A DNA stretch of 64,000 nt, from NCBI RefSeq assembly GCF_021391495.1, contig NZ_CP090063.1:3286001-3350000 (forward strand), given 5' to 3'. A program made the translations under genes and the position numbers. The stretch's first letter is position 1. Each line of letters opens with the position of its first letter. The stretch comes from Amycolatopsis acidiphila (lineage in GTDB: Bacteria; Actinomycetota; Actinomycetes; Mycobacteriales; Pseudonocardiaceae). This document shows positions 1 through 8,313 of the stretch, piece after piece. The notes under the pieces are model-generated. The model did no database searches. It was given only the letters and a program-made list of their open reading frames with translations, and was not told the DNA's origin.

Positions 1-347
1 GCGCGATGCTCACGGAAGGTCTCGTAGAAGGCGTTGATGCAGCCGCGCCACGCCTGCGCCGCGTCCCCCGCAGGGCGGGCGAGGACGTTCAGCGACGCGC
101 GGTCGGCCTCCTCCACCACGCGGTCGAGCAGGGCGAGCAGCACCGCGTCCTTGGAGCGGAAGTAGAAGTAGAAGGTCGGCCGGGAGATGCCCGCGCCGCG
201 CGCGAGGTCGTCGATCGAGACCTCCCGCCACGGCCGGCGCGTCAGCAGCCGCTCGGCGGTGGCGAGGATGGCCAGTTCCCGGTCGTCACCGGTGGGCCGG
301 GCCGTGCGACGCCCACGGCTGGGCCTGTTCCCGGCTTCGGTCGTCAT
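1..347 (-). CDS. ethR: EthR-like TetR-family repressor (3' end outside window)
   Basis: This is the N-terminal ~115 residues of a TetR-family repressor; the C-terminus runs off the left edge. The translation starts MTTEAGNRPSRGRRTARPTG and continues with the DDRELAILATAE and GAGISRPTFYFYF segments, which closely match what I remember of Mycobacterium tuberculosis EthR through the whole DNA-binding domain (helix-turn-helix around residues 45-70). The ATG at 345-347 is chosen because it gives the same start as EthR. It is divergent from an EthA-type monooxygenase at 477, with a long palindrome between them, exactly the ethR/ethA arrangement. EthR represses ethA and is relieved by a hydrophobic ligand; that role is inferred here from family and context. 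Sure of family and near-sure of orthology for the visible part. Confidence 0.88.
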   Translation of the reverse strand, partial: MTTEAGNRPSRGRRTARPTGDDRELAILATAERLLTRRPWREVSIDDLARGAGISRPTFYFYFRSKDAVLLALLDRVVEEADRASLNVLARPAGDAAQAWRGCINAFYETFREHR

Positions 348-378
348 GCCGCCACCTTAGTCGCGTCGCTCACCTGCA

Positions 379-413
379 TCAACACTGTGTCGAGACTGTC
401 GACGCACTGTTGA
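379..413. promoter_or_regulatory. EthR-type palindromic operator
   Basis: A 35-base imperfect palindrome lies between ethR and ethA. Outer arms TCAACA (379-384) and TGTTGA (408-413) are perfectly complementary, as are inner arms GTCGA (389-393) and TCGAC (399-403), with several more matched bases between them; the centre is at 396. The half-site words resemble the repeated GTGTCGA/GTCGAC words I recall from the M. tuberculosis ethR-ethA operator. It is the likely binding site for the EthR-like repressor, controlling both genes. Binding is inferred, not shown. Confidence 0.7.
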
Positions 414-420
414 CCACTGG

Positions 421-437
421 ACTTACCGCCGGTAAGT
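421..437. promoter_or_regulatory. Perfect 17-base palindrome upstream of ethA
   Basis: ACTTACCG, one central base (429), then CGGTAAGT: 8-base perfect arms. It sits 40 bases before the ethA start and 8 bases after the EthR-type operator, so it overlaps the expected promoter or 5' leader. The one-base spacer makes an RNA hairpin poor and a dimeric protein site more likely. Which regulator binds is unknown; it differs in sequence from the EthR-type site. Confidence 0.45.
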
Positions 438-476
438 TACTGGCTCGGGCACCGTAGTCCTGGAGACGGGAGTGAC

Positions 477-1955
477 ATGACACGCGAGCACGTCGACGTC
501 CTGATCGTCGGAGCCGGGCTGTCCGGCATCGGCGCCGCCTGCCACCTCCGTGACGAGGCGCCGGGCAAGACGTTCACGATCCTCGAGTCGCGGGCGGCGA
601 TCGGGGGCACCTGGGACCTGTTCCGCTACCCGGGCATCCGGTCCGACTCGGACATGTTCACCCTCGGCTACGACTTCCGGCCGTGGACCGACGCGAAGGC
701 CATCGCCGACGGCGAGTCGATCCGCGCCTACATCCGCGAGACGGCGCGCGAGTACGCGATCGAGGACGAGATCCGCTTCCACCACAAGGTCGTGCGCGCC
801 GAGTGGTCCAGCGAGGATGCACAGTGGACGGTCCACGCGCGACGGTCGGACACGGGGGAGACCGTCGAGATCACCTGCGGCTTCCTGTTCACCAACGCCG
901 GTTACTACAACTACGAGGAGGGTTACACGCCGGAGTTCGAGGGCGTGGCGGCCTTCCGGGGCACGGTGATCCATCCGCAGCACTGGCCCGAGGACCTGGA
1001 CCACACCGGCAAGCGGATCGTCGTCATCGGCAGCGGCGCCACGGCGGTGACGCTCGTGCCGGCGCTGGCGGAGCGGGCCGGGCACGTGACGATGCTGCAG
1101 CGCTCGCCCAGCTACGTGATCTCGCTGCCGGGCACCGACGCGCTCGCCGACAAGCTGCACAAGCTGCTGCCGACGAAGCTCGCCAACTCGATCGTGCGCT
1201 GGCAGCACGTGCTGATGTCCTCCCTGATGTTCCAGCTGAGCCGCAGCCGGCCGGCGCTGGTGAAGAAGCTGCTGCGCAAGGGCGTGCAGCGGCAGCTGCC
1301 GCCGGGCTACGACGTGGACAGGCACTTCAGCCCCGAGTACGACCCGTGGGACCAGCGGCTGTGCGTGGTGCCGGACGGGGATCTGTTCACCGCCGTGCGC
1401 AAGGGCAAGGCGTCGATCGTGACCGACCGGATCGCGACGTTCACCGAGCGGGGGATCCGGCTGGAGTCGGGCGAGGAGCTCGAGGCGGACATCGTCGTGA
1501 CCGCGACCGGGCTGAACCTGCTGCCCGTCGGCGGGATCACGATCGACATCGACGGGCAGCAGGCCGATCTGAGCAAGACGGTGTCGTACAAGGGGATGAT
1601 GCTCTCGGGGGTGCCGAACTTCGCGATGACGATCGGCTACACCAACGCGTCGTGGACCCTGAAGGCGGATCTGGTGGCGCGGTACGTGATCCGGGTGCTG
1701 CAGCACATGGACGCGCGGGGGTACGAGGTGTGCACGCCGACCGCGCCGCCGGGACCGCTGCCGAGCGTGCCGTTCATCGACCTCAAGTCGGGGTACGTGC
1801 TGCGCAGCATCGACAAGCTCCCGAAGCAGGGCGACGCCGCCCCGTGGCGGCTGTACCAGAACTACCCGCGTGACGTGCTCCTGCTCCGTCGCGGCCCGCT
1901 CGAGGACGAGGGCATCGTGTTCTCCCACGCGGCGGCGGTGAAGGCAGAAGTCTGA
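477..1955 (+). CDS. ethA: EthA-like FAD-dependent Baeyer-Villiger monooxygenase
   Basis: Flavoprotein monooxygenase of 492 residues, full length for EthA. It would insert oxygen into ketones to give esters or lactones using NADPH; mycobacterial EthA also S-oxidises thioamides. Visible features: N-terminal FAD Rossmann motif GAGLSG (residues 12-17), the Baeyer-Villiger signature FRGTVIHPQHW (about 159-169), a second dinucleotide motif GSGATA (about 186-191), and C-terminal stretches GYTNASWTLKADL and GYVLRSIDKLPKQG that match EthA closely. The ATG is preceded by GGGAG at 468-472. It is divergent from the EthR-like gene and likely controlled by the palindrome at 379-413. The physiological substrate is unknown; the lipid-like substrates proposed for EthA are a reasonable guess. 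Confidence 0.9.
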   Translation: MTREHVDVLIVGAGLSGIGAACHLRDEAPGKTFTILESRAAIGGTWDLFRYPGIRSDSDMFTLGYDFRPWTDAKAIADGESIRAYIRETAREYAIEDEIRFHHKVVRAEWSSEDAQWTVHARRSDTGETVEITCGFLFTNAGYYNYEEGYTPEFEGVAAFRGTVIHPQHWPEDLDHTGKRIVVIGSGATAVTLVPALAERAGHVTMLQRSPSYVISLPGTDALADKLHKLLPTKLANSIVRWQHVLMSSLMFQLSRSRPALVKKLLRKGVQRQLPPGYDVDRHFSPEYDPWDQRLCVVPDGDLFTAVRKGKASIVTDRIATFTERGIRLESGEELEADIVVTATGLNLLPVGGITIDIDGQQADLSKTVSYKGMMLSGVPNFAMTIGYTNASWTLKADLVARYVIRVLQHMDARGYEVCTPTAPPGPLPSVPFIDLKSGYVLRSIDKLPKQGDAAPWRLYQNYPRDVLLLRRGPLEDEGIVFSHAAAVKAEV

Positions 1956-2205
1956 CGGGCGGCCGGGTGTCGGGGAGTGGCGCGGGCGGTTCGCTGCTGT
2001 TTGACGGCCGAACCACCGAAGACATCAACCACGCCGCGGCACCCGCGGCCAACCACGCCGCCGCGTCCACCGCCTGACCGGTTCGCCGGTTTCCCCTGTC
2101 GCCACTGGTAACGATCGCGTTGCGGTTGCCCGATCGCGTCTCTGGAAATCCACAAAGGACGCTCGCGCTTTGCCCGGTTCACCCGGATCCGGCAGGAGGG
2201 TGTTC

Positions 2206-2886
2206 TCAGCCCGTCTGCCAGGGGCGCCCGGCCAGGAGGGCCAGGTGCAGGGCCACCAGCGCGTCCTCCAGGTCGAGCAGCCGCGTCCGTCCCGCGTGGA
2301 CCGCCGAGCGGACCAGTTCGGTCGTGGCGCCGACCGCGGCGGCGAAGGCCTCGGGCGGGACGTCGGGCAGCGAGGGGTCCTGCACACGGGCGCGCCGGTG
2401 CCACAGCTCGTTCAGGTGTGCGTACTGCCGCTGCGCCTCGATCGCCCTGGTGATCGCCTGTGGCCCGGCGCTGGGCAACTCCAGGTAGAACACGCGCGCG
2501 AACTCCGGCTCGTCGGTGAGAAAGCGCAGGAACGCGCGGCACGCCACCCGCAGCGACTCCTCGGCAGACGTTTCCGCCGGCAGCGCACGGGTTTCCGCGG
2601 TGATGTGGCCGATCAGCAGGCGCCGCCCGAAGAGGGTCGCCTCCAGGAGGCAGTCGTCCTTGTCGGAGAAGTGCGCGTAGAAGGCCGCGCGGGACACCTT
2701 GGCCCGCTGGACGACATCGGCGATCGTCACCCGGAGGTAGCCGTTTTCCGCTGATGCCGCGATGATCGCGCGGATGAGCCGCTCGCGCTGCGCCGCGCGC
2801 ACGGCGTCGGCGGGCAGGCTCGCCCGGCCCCGCGGCAGGCCCGGTTCCTGCTCGTGGGTCCGCGCCAGCGACCCCTCTTGCCTCAT
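2206..2886 (-). CDS. TetR/AcrR-family transcriptional regulator
   Basis: Regulator of 226 residues. The N-terminal helix-turn-helix is clear (AIIAASAENGYLRVTIADVVQRAKVSRAAFYAHF would be helices 1-3; key words TIADVVQRAKVS and AFYAHFSDKDDC, about residues 45-80), followed by a helical ligand-binding half. The ATG at 2884-2886 (MRQEGSLAR) is chosen; the open frame extends further upstream but through low-quality sequence and past the repeated GTACC words at 2905-2919 that look like its operator. It is divergent from the MFS / CoA-ligase / phosphotriesterase operon starting at 3143, so it most likely represses that operon and itself. The inducer is unknown. Confidence 0.85.
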   Translation of the reverse strand: MRQEGSLARTHEQEPGLPRGRASLPADAVRAAQRERLIRAIIAASAENGYLRVTIADVVQRAKVSRAAFYAHFSDKDDCLLEATLFGRRLLIGHITAETRALPAETSAEESLRVACRAFLRFLTDEPEFARVFYLELPSAGPQAITRAIEAQRQYAHLNELWHRRARVQDPSLPDVPPEAFAAAVGATTELVRSAVHAGRTRLLDLEDALVALHLALLAGRPWQTG

Positions 2887-2904
2887 GGTCCCCTCGCTTC
2901 TAAA

Positions 2905-2919
2905 GTACCCGTTCGTACC
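2905..2919. promoter_or_regulatory. Candidate TetR operator (repeated GTACC)
   Basis: GTACC at 2905-2909 and 2915-2919, ten bases apart (one helical turn), with GTAC also pairing as short inverted arms. It sits 19 bases before the TetR start in the 256-base divergent gap to the MFS gene at 3143. Position and phasing suggest the repressor's site, but the arms are short. Confidence 0.35.
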
Positions 2920-3142
2920 TCTGAACACCGAAGAGTGACAGCAGTCCGGACTGAGCGTAACCGCTGCCGGCGACGGCACCAGCCCGGTTTTGCACGCCAC
3001 ACAGGTTCCCGAAGAAGCGAGCCACAGGAGGCGGCATGAAGGCAAGCAGCGAGGCTTTGCCACTGGCGAACCGGCCGGCGGAAAGATCCCCAGGTCACGG
3101 TGGCGCGAGTAGGCGCATTCGGGTGCAAGAGGGGGCGGTCGC

Positions 3143-4858
3143 ATGACCGCCGGCGTGACCGACACGACGTACGCCCCCGGCGGCGGCAGCCCGCTGGGCC
3201 GGCTGCTGTGGCACCGCCAGCTCGAGCACTACCCCCGCGGCGCCCGGCGGTTCAGCTGTCTGGCGATCGCGGTGCTGGCGACCATCGTCCTGTACTACGA
3301 GCTCTACGTCGCCGGCGCGGTCTCGCCCGCGATCATGGCGCAGTACCACCTGAGCTTCTCCACCTACGTCTGGATCACCGCGATCGGCAACGTGTTCGGC
3401 GCGTTCGCCTCGCTCGTCGCGGGCCTTGCCGACCGGTGGGGCCGCGCGAACCTCGTCGTCTACGGTCTCGGCGTGACCGGCGTGCTGGTGCTGTTCGCAC
3501 TGCCGAACTCGCCCAACGGCGGCGTCTTCGCGGTCGTGTTCACGCTCATCGCGTTCGTCGAGGGCATCATCCTCGTCGCCACCCCGGCCCTCGTCCGCGA
3601 CTTCTCACCGCAGCTGGGCCGCGCCTCCGCCATGGGGTTCTGGACGCTCGGCCCGGTCGCGGGCAGCCTGGTGGTCGCCGAGGTCTCCAGCCACACGATC
3701 GACTCGCTGCCCAGGTGGCAGAGCCAGTTCACCATCTGCGGCATCGTCGGGCTGGTCATGTTCGTGATCGCGCTGTTCGGGCTGCGCGAGCTCTCGCCCA
3801 GCATCCGCGACCAGCTGATGGTGAGCATGAAGGACCGCGCGCTGATCGAGTCCCGGGCCCGCGGGATCGACGTCGAAGAAGGCCTGAAGCATCCGTGGCG
3901 GCAGATGCTGCACCTGGACATCATCGGCTCGGCGTTCGCCATCGCGGTGTTCCTCATCATCTACTACACCGCGGTCGGCTTCTTCACGATCTACTTCACG
4001 ACGCTGTTCGGCTACTCCCTCGCCGACGCGAACGGGCTGGGCAACTGGTTCTGGGCGTTCGACGCCGTGGCGCTGATCCTCGTCGGGCTGCTGTCGGACC
4101 GGGTGCGGGTGCGCAAGCCGTTCATGGTGGTGGGCGCGATCGGCACCGTCGCGATGACCGCGGTCTTCGCCTCCCGCACCGGGCATCCGGACACCGGCTA
4201 CTACACGTTCGTCTGGATCATCAGCCTGCTCGCGGTGTTCATGGCGATCGCATACGCGCCCTGGATGGCGAGCTTCACCGAGACCGTCGAGCGGCGCAAC
4301 CCGGCGCTGACCGCGACCGGCCTCGCGGTGTGGGGCTGGATCACCCGGGTCGTGGTGGCCCTGTCGATCACCGTGCTGCCGTTCGTGATCAACTCGATGA
4401 CCCCGCTCGTCGAGAACGGCGCGCAGGTCTCGGAGCTGAGCACGAAGTACGCGGCGCAGCTGCAGACCTTGCAGGCCATCGACCCGGCGACGCAGGCCGC
4501 GCTCGGTGCCAACCCGAACGACGCGGCCGCCGGTGCCAAGGCCGTCGGCGAGATCGCCGCCGCGCAGAGCGTGAGCCCGGCCGAAGCCGTCACCAAGCTG
4601 CGTGCCGTCGCCACCATCCCGCTCGCCGACCTGGCGTTCCTGTCCGCGCACGGGACCGAGGTCGCGCAGGCCGCGGAAGAGGCGCCCGGCCAGTGGCAGA
4701 ACTGGTGGTGGGTCTGCATCGGCGGTGAGATCGTGTTCCTGCCCCTCATCCTGGTGATGGCGGGACGCTGGAGCCCGCGGCGGGCGCGGGAGGACATGAT
4801 CGCGCACGAGGCGAAGGTCCAGCAGGAACTGGCCGCGATGCAGGAAGGAAAAGGATGA
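3143..4858 (+). CDS. MFS transporter with a long loop before the last helix
   Basis: Inner-membrane major facilitator of 571 residues. Typical hydrophobic helices begin after residue ~30 (CLAIAVLATIVLYYELYVAG), and the loop 2-3 signature GLADRWGRANLV is present around residue 95. It is about 120 residues longer than a standard MFS protein. Much of the excess is a hydrophilic Ala/Gln/Glu-rich segment of roughly 95 residues (about 425-520) between the penultimate helix and a final WWWVCIGGEIVFLPLI helix, probably outside the membrane. It starts an operon: its TGA overlaps the next ATG by four bases (ATGA at 4855). Being cotranscribed with an acyl-CoA ligase and a hydrolase, it probably imports an organic acid or ester; the direction is inferred. 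RBS GAGGGGGCGG lies just upstream. Confidence 0.85.
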   Translation: MTAGVTDTTYAPGGGSPLGRLLWHRQLEHYPRGARRFSCLAIAVLATIVLYYELYVAGAVSPAIMAQYHLSFSTYVWITAIGNVFGAFASLVAGLADRWGRANLVVYGLGVTGVLVLFALPNSPNGGVFAVVFTLIAFVEGIILVATPALVRDFSPQLGRASAMGFWTLGPVAGSLVVAEVSSHTIDSLPRWQSQFTICGIVGLVMFVIALFGLRELSPSIRDQLMVSMKDRALIESRARGIDVEEGLKHPWRQMLHLDIIGSAFAIAVFLIIYYTAVGFFTIYFTTLFGYSLADANGLGNWFWAFDAVALILVGLLSDRVRVRKPFMVVGAIGTVAMTAVFASRTGHPDTGYYTFVWIISLLAVFMAIAYAPWMASFTETVERRNPALTATGLAVWGWITRVVVALSITVLPFVINSMTPLVENGAQVSELSTKYAAQLQTLQAIDPATQAALGANPNDAAAGAKAVGEIAAAQSVSPAEAVTKLRAVATIPLADLAFLSAHGTEVAQAAEEAPGQWQNWWWVCIGGEIVFLPLILVMAGRWSPRRAREDMIAHEAKVQQELAAMQEGKG

Positions 4859-6363
4859 GCTTCACTCTCGCCACGATGCTCAGGGAGTCACGCCTGAGCG
4901 ACCCGGACAAGGCGCTCTGCCATTTCGGCGACCTGTCGTTCAGCTACGCACAGGTCGACGAGCTGTCCGGGAGAGTCGCGGCGAGCCTGCTCGACGTCGG
5001 TCTGGTGCGCGGCGACAAGGTCGCCGTGCACCTGCCGAACCTGCCCCAGTTCCTGTTCGCCTACTTCGGCATCCTCAAGGCCGGGCTGGTGATGGTGCCG
5101 CTCAACCCGCTGCTGCGGGCGGCGGAGATCGCCTACCACCTCGCCGACTCCGACGCCAGGCTGCTGATCACCTTCGAGTCCTTCGCGACCGAGGCGGTCA
5201 AGGCGGCGTCCGAAGTGGACGGTGTCACGACGTACGTGGTGACCACCCCGGGTGCCGCGCAGCCCGCCGGCACCCGGCACTTCGACGAGCTCTACCGGTG
5301 CGCCGACACCGGGGACCTCGTGCCCACCAACGCGGACGACACGGCCGTGCTGCTCTACACGAGCGGCACGACCGGTCGTCCGAAGGGCGCCGAGCTGACG
5401 CATTTCCAGCTGTACATGAACTGCACGGTCAGCGGCGAGCTGTTCGGCTTCCGGGACGACGACATCGGCGTCGGCGTGCTGCCGCTGTTCCACGTCTTCG
5501 GGTTGTCCAGCGTGCTCAACGTCTGCGTGCGCTACGGCGGGACGATCGTGCTGCTGCCGCGGTTCGAGGCCGGGGCGGTGCTCGACGCGATCGAGCGCTA
5601 CCGGTGCACGGTCTTCTCCGGCGTGCCGACGATGTACTTCGCACTGACGCAGGAGGACCACAAGGGCCGGGACCTCTCGTTGCTGCGGGTGGGCACGTCC
5701 GGCGGGGCGGCGATCCCGGGGGAGACGATCCGCGGCTTCGAGGAGAAGTTCGACGGCGTCGTGATCCTGGAGGGGTACGGGCTGTCGGAGACCGCGAGCA
5801 CGGCGACGTTCAACATCAGCGCCGAAAAGCGCAAGGTGCTCTCGATCGGCAAGGCGATCTGGGGTGTGCAGGTGCGGGTCGTCGACGACGCGGATCGTCC
5901 GCTGCCGCCGGGCCCGGAGCACGTCGGGGAGATCGTGATCCGCGGACACAACGTGATGAAGGGCTACTACAAGCGCCCGGAGGCGACCGCGGAGGCGTTC
6001 CGCGGCGGCTGGTTCCACACCGGCGACCTCGGCTACGCCGACCCGGACGGTTATCTGTACATTGTGGACCGGAAGAAGGACCTGATCATCCGTGGCGGGT
6101 ACAACGTGTACCCGCGGGAGATCGAGGAAATCCTCTACGCCCATCCCGCGATCGGTGAGGCCGCCGTGATCGGCAGGCCCGACGAGAAGCTGGGGGAGGA
6201 GGTCGTCGCCGTCGTCAGCACCACCACCGAGATCGCGGCCGAGGAGATCGTCGAGTACTGCCGCGAGCGGTTGGCGGCGTACAAGTACCCTCGCGAGGTC
6301 CGGGTGGTCGGTGAGCTGCCGAAGGGGCCGACCGGGAAGATCCTGAAGAAGGAGCTGCGATGA
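4855..6363 (+). CDS. Acyl-CoA ligase (AMP-forming, FadD type)
   Basis: Member of the ANL adenylating enzymes, 502 residues, which activate a carboxylic acid to its CoA thioester through an acyl-AMP. Motifs in order: phosphate-binding LLYTSGTTGRPKGAE (about 165-180), GYGLSETAS (about 308), the hinge DRKKDLIIRGGYNVYPREIEE (from about 404; key residues D and the following K), and C-terminal PKGPTGKILKKEL with the catalytic lysine. All catalytic elements look intact. It overlaps the transporter upstream (ATGA) and the hydrolase downstream (ATGA at 6360), so the three are translationally coupled. Substrate class (medium/long fatty acid versus aromatic acid) cannot be told by eye. Control is likely by the TetR at 2206. 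Confidence 0.9.
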   Translation: MSFTLATMLRESRLSDPDKALCHFGDLSFSYAQVDELSGRVAASLLDVGLVRGDKVAVHLPNLPQFLFAYFGILKAGLVMVPLNPLLRAAEIAYHLADSDARLLITFESFATEAVKAASEVDGVTTYVVTTPGAAQPAGTRHFDELYRCADTGDLVPTNADDTAVLLYTSGTTGRPKGAELTHFQLYMNCTVSGELFGFRDDDIGVGVLPLFHVFGLSSVLNVCVRYGGTIVLLPRFEAGAVLDAIERYRCTVFSGVPTMYFALTQEDHKGRDLSLLRVGTSGGAAIPGETIRGFEEKFDGVVILEGYGLSETASTATFNISAEKRKVLSIGKAIWGVQVRVVDDADRPLPPGPEHVGEIVIRGHNVMKGYYKRPEATAEAFRGGWFHTGDLGYADPDGYLYIVDRKKDLIIRGGYNVYPREIEEILYAHPAIGEAAVIGRPDEKLGEEVVAVVSTTTEIAAEEIVEYCRERLAAYKYPREVRVVGELPKGPTGKILKKELR

Positions 6364-7328
6364 CGCAGGTGGCGACCGTGCGCGGGCCCGTGGCGGGCAC
6401 CGAGCTGGGCCGGACGTACATGCACGAGCACATCTTCACCCTCACCACGGACGTGCAGCAGAACTTCCCGCAGGAGTGGGGCGACGAGGACGCTCGCGTC
6501 GACGACGCCGTGGCGAAGCTGGGAGCTCTTGCCGCACAAGGGGTCCGGACGATCGTGGACCCGACGGTGATCGGACTGGGCCGGTACGTCCCGCGGATCC
6601 AGCGGGTCGCCGGGCGGGTGCCGGAGCTGAACATCGTGGTGGCGACGGGCATCTACACCTACGAGAGCGTGCCGTTCTACTTCTACCACCGCGGCCCGGC
6701 GATCGGGCGGCCCGATCCGATGGTGGACATGTTCGTCAAGGACATCACCGAGGGCATCGGCGCGACGGGGGTGCGGGCCGGGATGCTCAAGTGCGCGATC
6801 GACCACCAGGGCATGACCGGCGGGGTCGAGCGCGTCATGCAGGCGGTCGCGCAGGCGCATCACCGGACGGGCACGCCGGTCACCGTGCACACGCATCCGG
6901 GCTCGGAGACGGGCCTGGAGGTGAAACGCGTCCTGTGCGACGAGGAGGGCGTGGACCCGCGGCGGGTGGTGCTCGGGCACAGCGGCGACAGCACCGACTG
7001 CGACCACCTGAGCGCGCTCGCGGAGGCCGGTTTCGTGCTGGGCATGGACCGGTTCGGGATCAACACGGCGACCACCTTCGAGGCCAGGGCCGACACACTG
7101 GTCGAGATGTGCCGCCGGGGGTATGCGGAGAGCATGGTGCTGTCGCAGGACGCGTCGTGCTACATCGACTGGATCGACCCGGAGGTGATGCCGCTGCTGT
7201 CCCAGTGGCACTACCTCCACATCGGCGACGAGGTGCTGCCGTACGTGCGGGAGCACGGCGTCACGGAGAAGCAGATCGAGACGATGCTGGTCGAGGTGCC
7301 CCGCAGGGTCCTGGAGGGCAACGGGTAG
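6360..7328 (+). CDS. Phosphotriesterase-family metal-dependent hydrolase
   Basis: Amidohydrolase-superfamily TIM-barrel enzyme of 322 residues, in the phosphotriesterase/lactonase branch. The binuclear-metal ligands are all visible: H22 and H24 (YMHEHIF), the carboxylated lysine K144 (GMLKCAID), H177 (VHTHP), H207 (LGHSGDS) and D264 (LSQDAS). Enzymes of this branch hydrolyse lactones or esters, with phosphotriester activity usually a side reaction; lactonase/esterase is the more likely native role. It is the last gene of a coupled operon with an importer and an acyl-CoA ligase, which suggests ring opening or ester cleavage to a free acid that the ligase then activates. A strong hairpin follows the gene. 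Confidence 0.85.
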   Translation: MTQVATVRGPVAGTELGRTYMHEHIFTLTTDVQQNFPQEWGDEDARVDDAVAKLGALAAQGVRTIVDPTVIGLGRYVPRIQRVAGRVPELNIVVATGIYTYESVPFYFYHRGPAIGRPDPMVDMFVKDITEGIGATGVRAGMLKCAIDHQGMTGGVERVMQAVAQAHHRTGTPVTVHTHPGSETGLEVKRVLCDEEGVDPRRVVLGHSGDSTDCDHLSALAEAGFVLGMDRFGINTATTFEARADTLVEMCRRGYAESMVLSQDASCYIDWIDPEVMPLLSQWHYLHIGDEVLPYVREHGVTEKQIETMLVEVPRRVLEGNG

Positions 7329-7338
7329 GGGGCGGGCT

Positions 7339-7366
7339 GTGGTGCCGGCCTCCCGGCCGGCACCAC
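7339..7366. terminator. Bidirectional hairpin terminator between convergent genes
   Basis: Perfect 12-bp stem (7339-7350 with 7355-7366; GTGGTGCCGGCC pairs with its complement) and a 4-base loop TCCC. It lies 10 bases after the hydrolase stop and 12 bases before the convergent lipase stop. There is no U-tract, as is common in high-GC actinobacteria. Confidence 0.8.
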
Positions 7367-7378
7367 CCGGAAACTCCC

Positions 7379-8047
7379 TCAGCTGCCCAGGAAGCTTCGC
7401 ACCTGTGACAGCACGACCGCGTCCGTCAGGTAGCCGATGTGGGTCTCGCACGCGACATAGTTGTTCGTCGCCCCGCTGAGGGTCGTGCTGGTGTACGGGA
7501 TGATGACCCCGTCGCACGGCGAGTACCACGTCGCGAACCTCGTCGGGCCCGGCGTCTCGTCACCCGAGGTGACCTGCGCGATGAACGACGAGCCCGGGTA
7601 CATCTCCTGGCAGGACGGGTTGACCAGGCACGCCCCGGCGGAGGTGGTGCCGTGGTTGGCGCCCGCGAGCGAGGCCACGTGGCTCACCGAGGCCGCCCCG
7701 CCCAACTGCTTGACGTACCAGTCGGTGACCAGCCCGCCCATCGAGTGGTTGACGATGTCGACCTTCGCCGAGCCGGTCCGCTGCCGCACCTGGTCGACGT
7801 AGGACGCGAGCCCGGCCGCGCTCGTCCGGTTGGACTGGGCCCAGTTGTACTGATAGGCGTACAGCTCGTTGCTGCTGTACCCGGCCGCGGTGAACAGTGC
7901 CTCCGCGGTCGTCCAGTTGGACGCGCTTCCGGCGTAACCGTGGACGAAGACGACCGGGGTGTGGGTGGCGGCCTGCGCGGAGCCGGCGCCGACGAAAGTC
8001 AGCGCGCCGAGGCACAGCGCGAGCAGGGCGCCCAGAACGCGACGCAT
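7379..8047 (-). CDS. Secreted lipase, class 2 alpha/beta hydrolase
   Basis: Protein of 222 residues with a Sec signal peptide (MRRVLGALLALCLGALTFVG, cleavage near AQAA at ~26). The mature part is a small alpha/beta hydrolase: oxyanion-hole loop VFVHGYAGSASNW (about 32-44), nucleophile elbow NHSMGG (Asn replaces the first Gly of GxSxG), acid candidate in YSPCDGV and base candidate His in ETHIGYL near the C-terminus. Cysteines in ACLVNPSCQE and SPCD/VACE could form disulfides, consistent with export. This pattern and size fit actinobacterial triacylglycerol lipases/esterases. It is a single gene, convergent with the phosphotriesterase operon and divergent from the SRPBCC-CoA synthetase gene across a 266-base gap in which I see no other gene. 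Confidence 0.87.
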   Translation of the reverse strand: MRRVLGALLALCLGALTFVGAGSAQAATHTPVVFVHGYAGSASNWTTAEALFTAAGYSSNELYAYQYNWAQSNRTSAAGLASYVDQVRQRTGSAKVDIVNHSMGGLVTDWYVKQLGGAASVSHVASLAGANHGTTSAGACLVNPSCQEMYPGSSFIAQVTSGDETPGPTRFATWYSPCDGVIIPYTSTTLSGATNNYVACETHIGYLTDAVVLSQVRSFLGS

Positions 8048-8313
8048 GGAACCTCCTCGTTGAGGGATCAGGGGATTTCCCAGTGTCGGGGGCGAGGCTG
8101 AGCGGGCACATCCGTGAAACGGCCTGCGTTCACCCCGGGGCGCGAGGTACCGCCGAATGCGCGCCGGGCGTTCGGCAGCAATGCGTAACCCGCGAGGCCG
8201 ACTGGCCGACCGGGCACACCGGTGCGGCGGAAATAACCCCCGGCCGGGAGTGTGACGGGCGAAAACGTGCCGTCTCGTTGACCAGGGGCCAGGGGTTCTC
8301 TAGCTTCGGCAGA

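Noticed and set aside
423..1928. Long minus-strand open frame across ethA
   Set aside because: Arg/His/Gln-rich translation without domains, the mirror of GC-rich coding sequence. The same applies to the other long opposite-strand frames, for example across the RHS gene (12324-16241), the glycosyltransferase gene (49369-52923) and the indolepyruvate oxidoreductase gene (58380-60932).
1967..2077. GTG frame of 36 codons after ethA (SGSGAGGSLLFDGRTTEDIN...)
   Set aside because: No good ribosome-binding site, Ala/Asn/His-rich low-complexity end and no recognisable family; random open frames of this size are common at this GC content.
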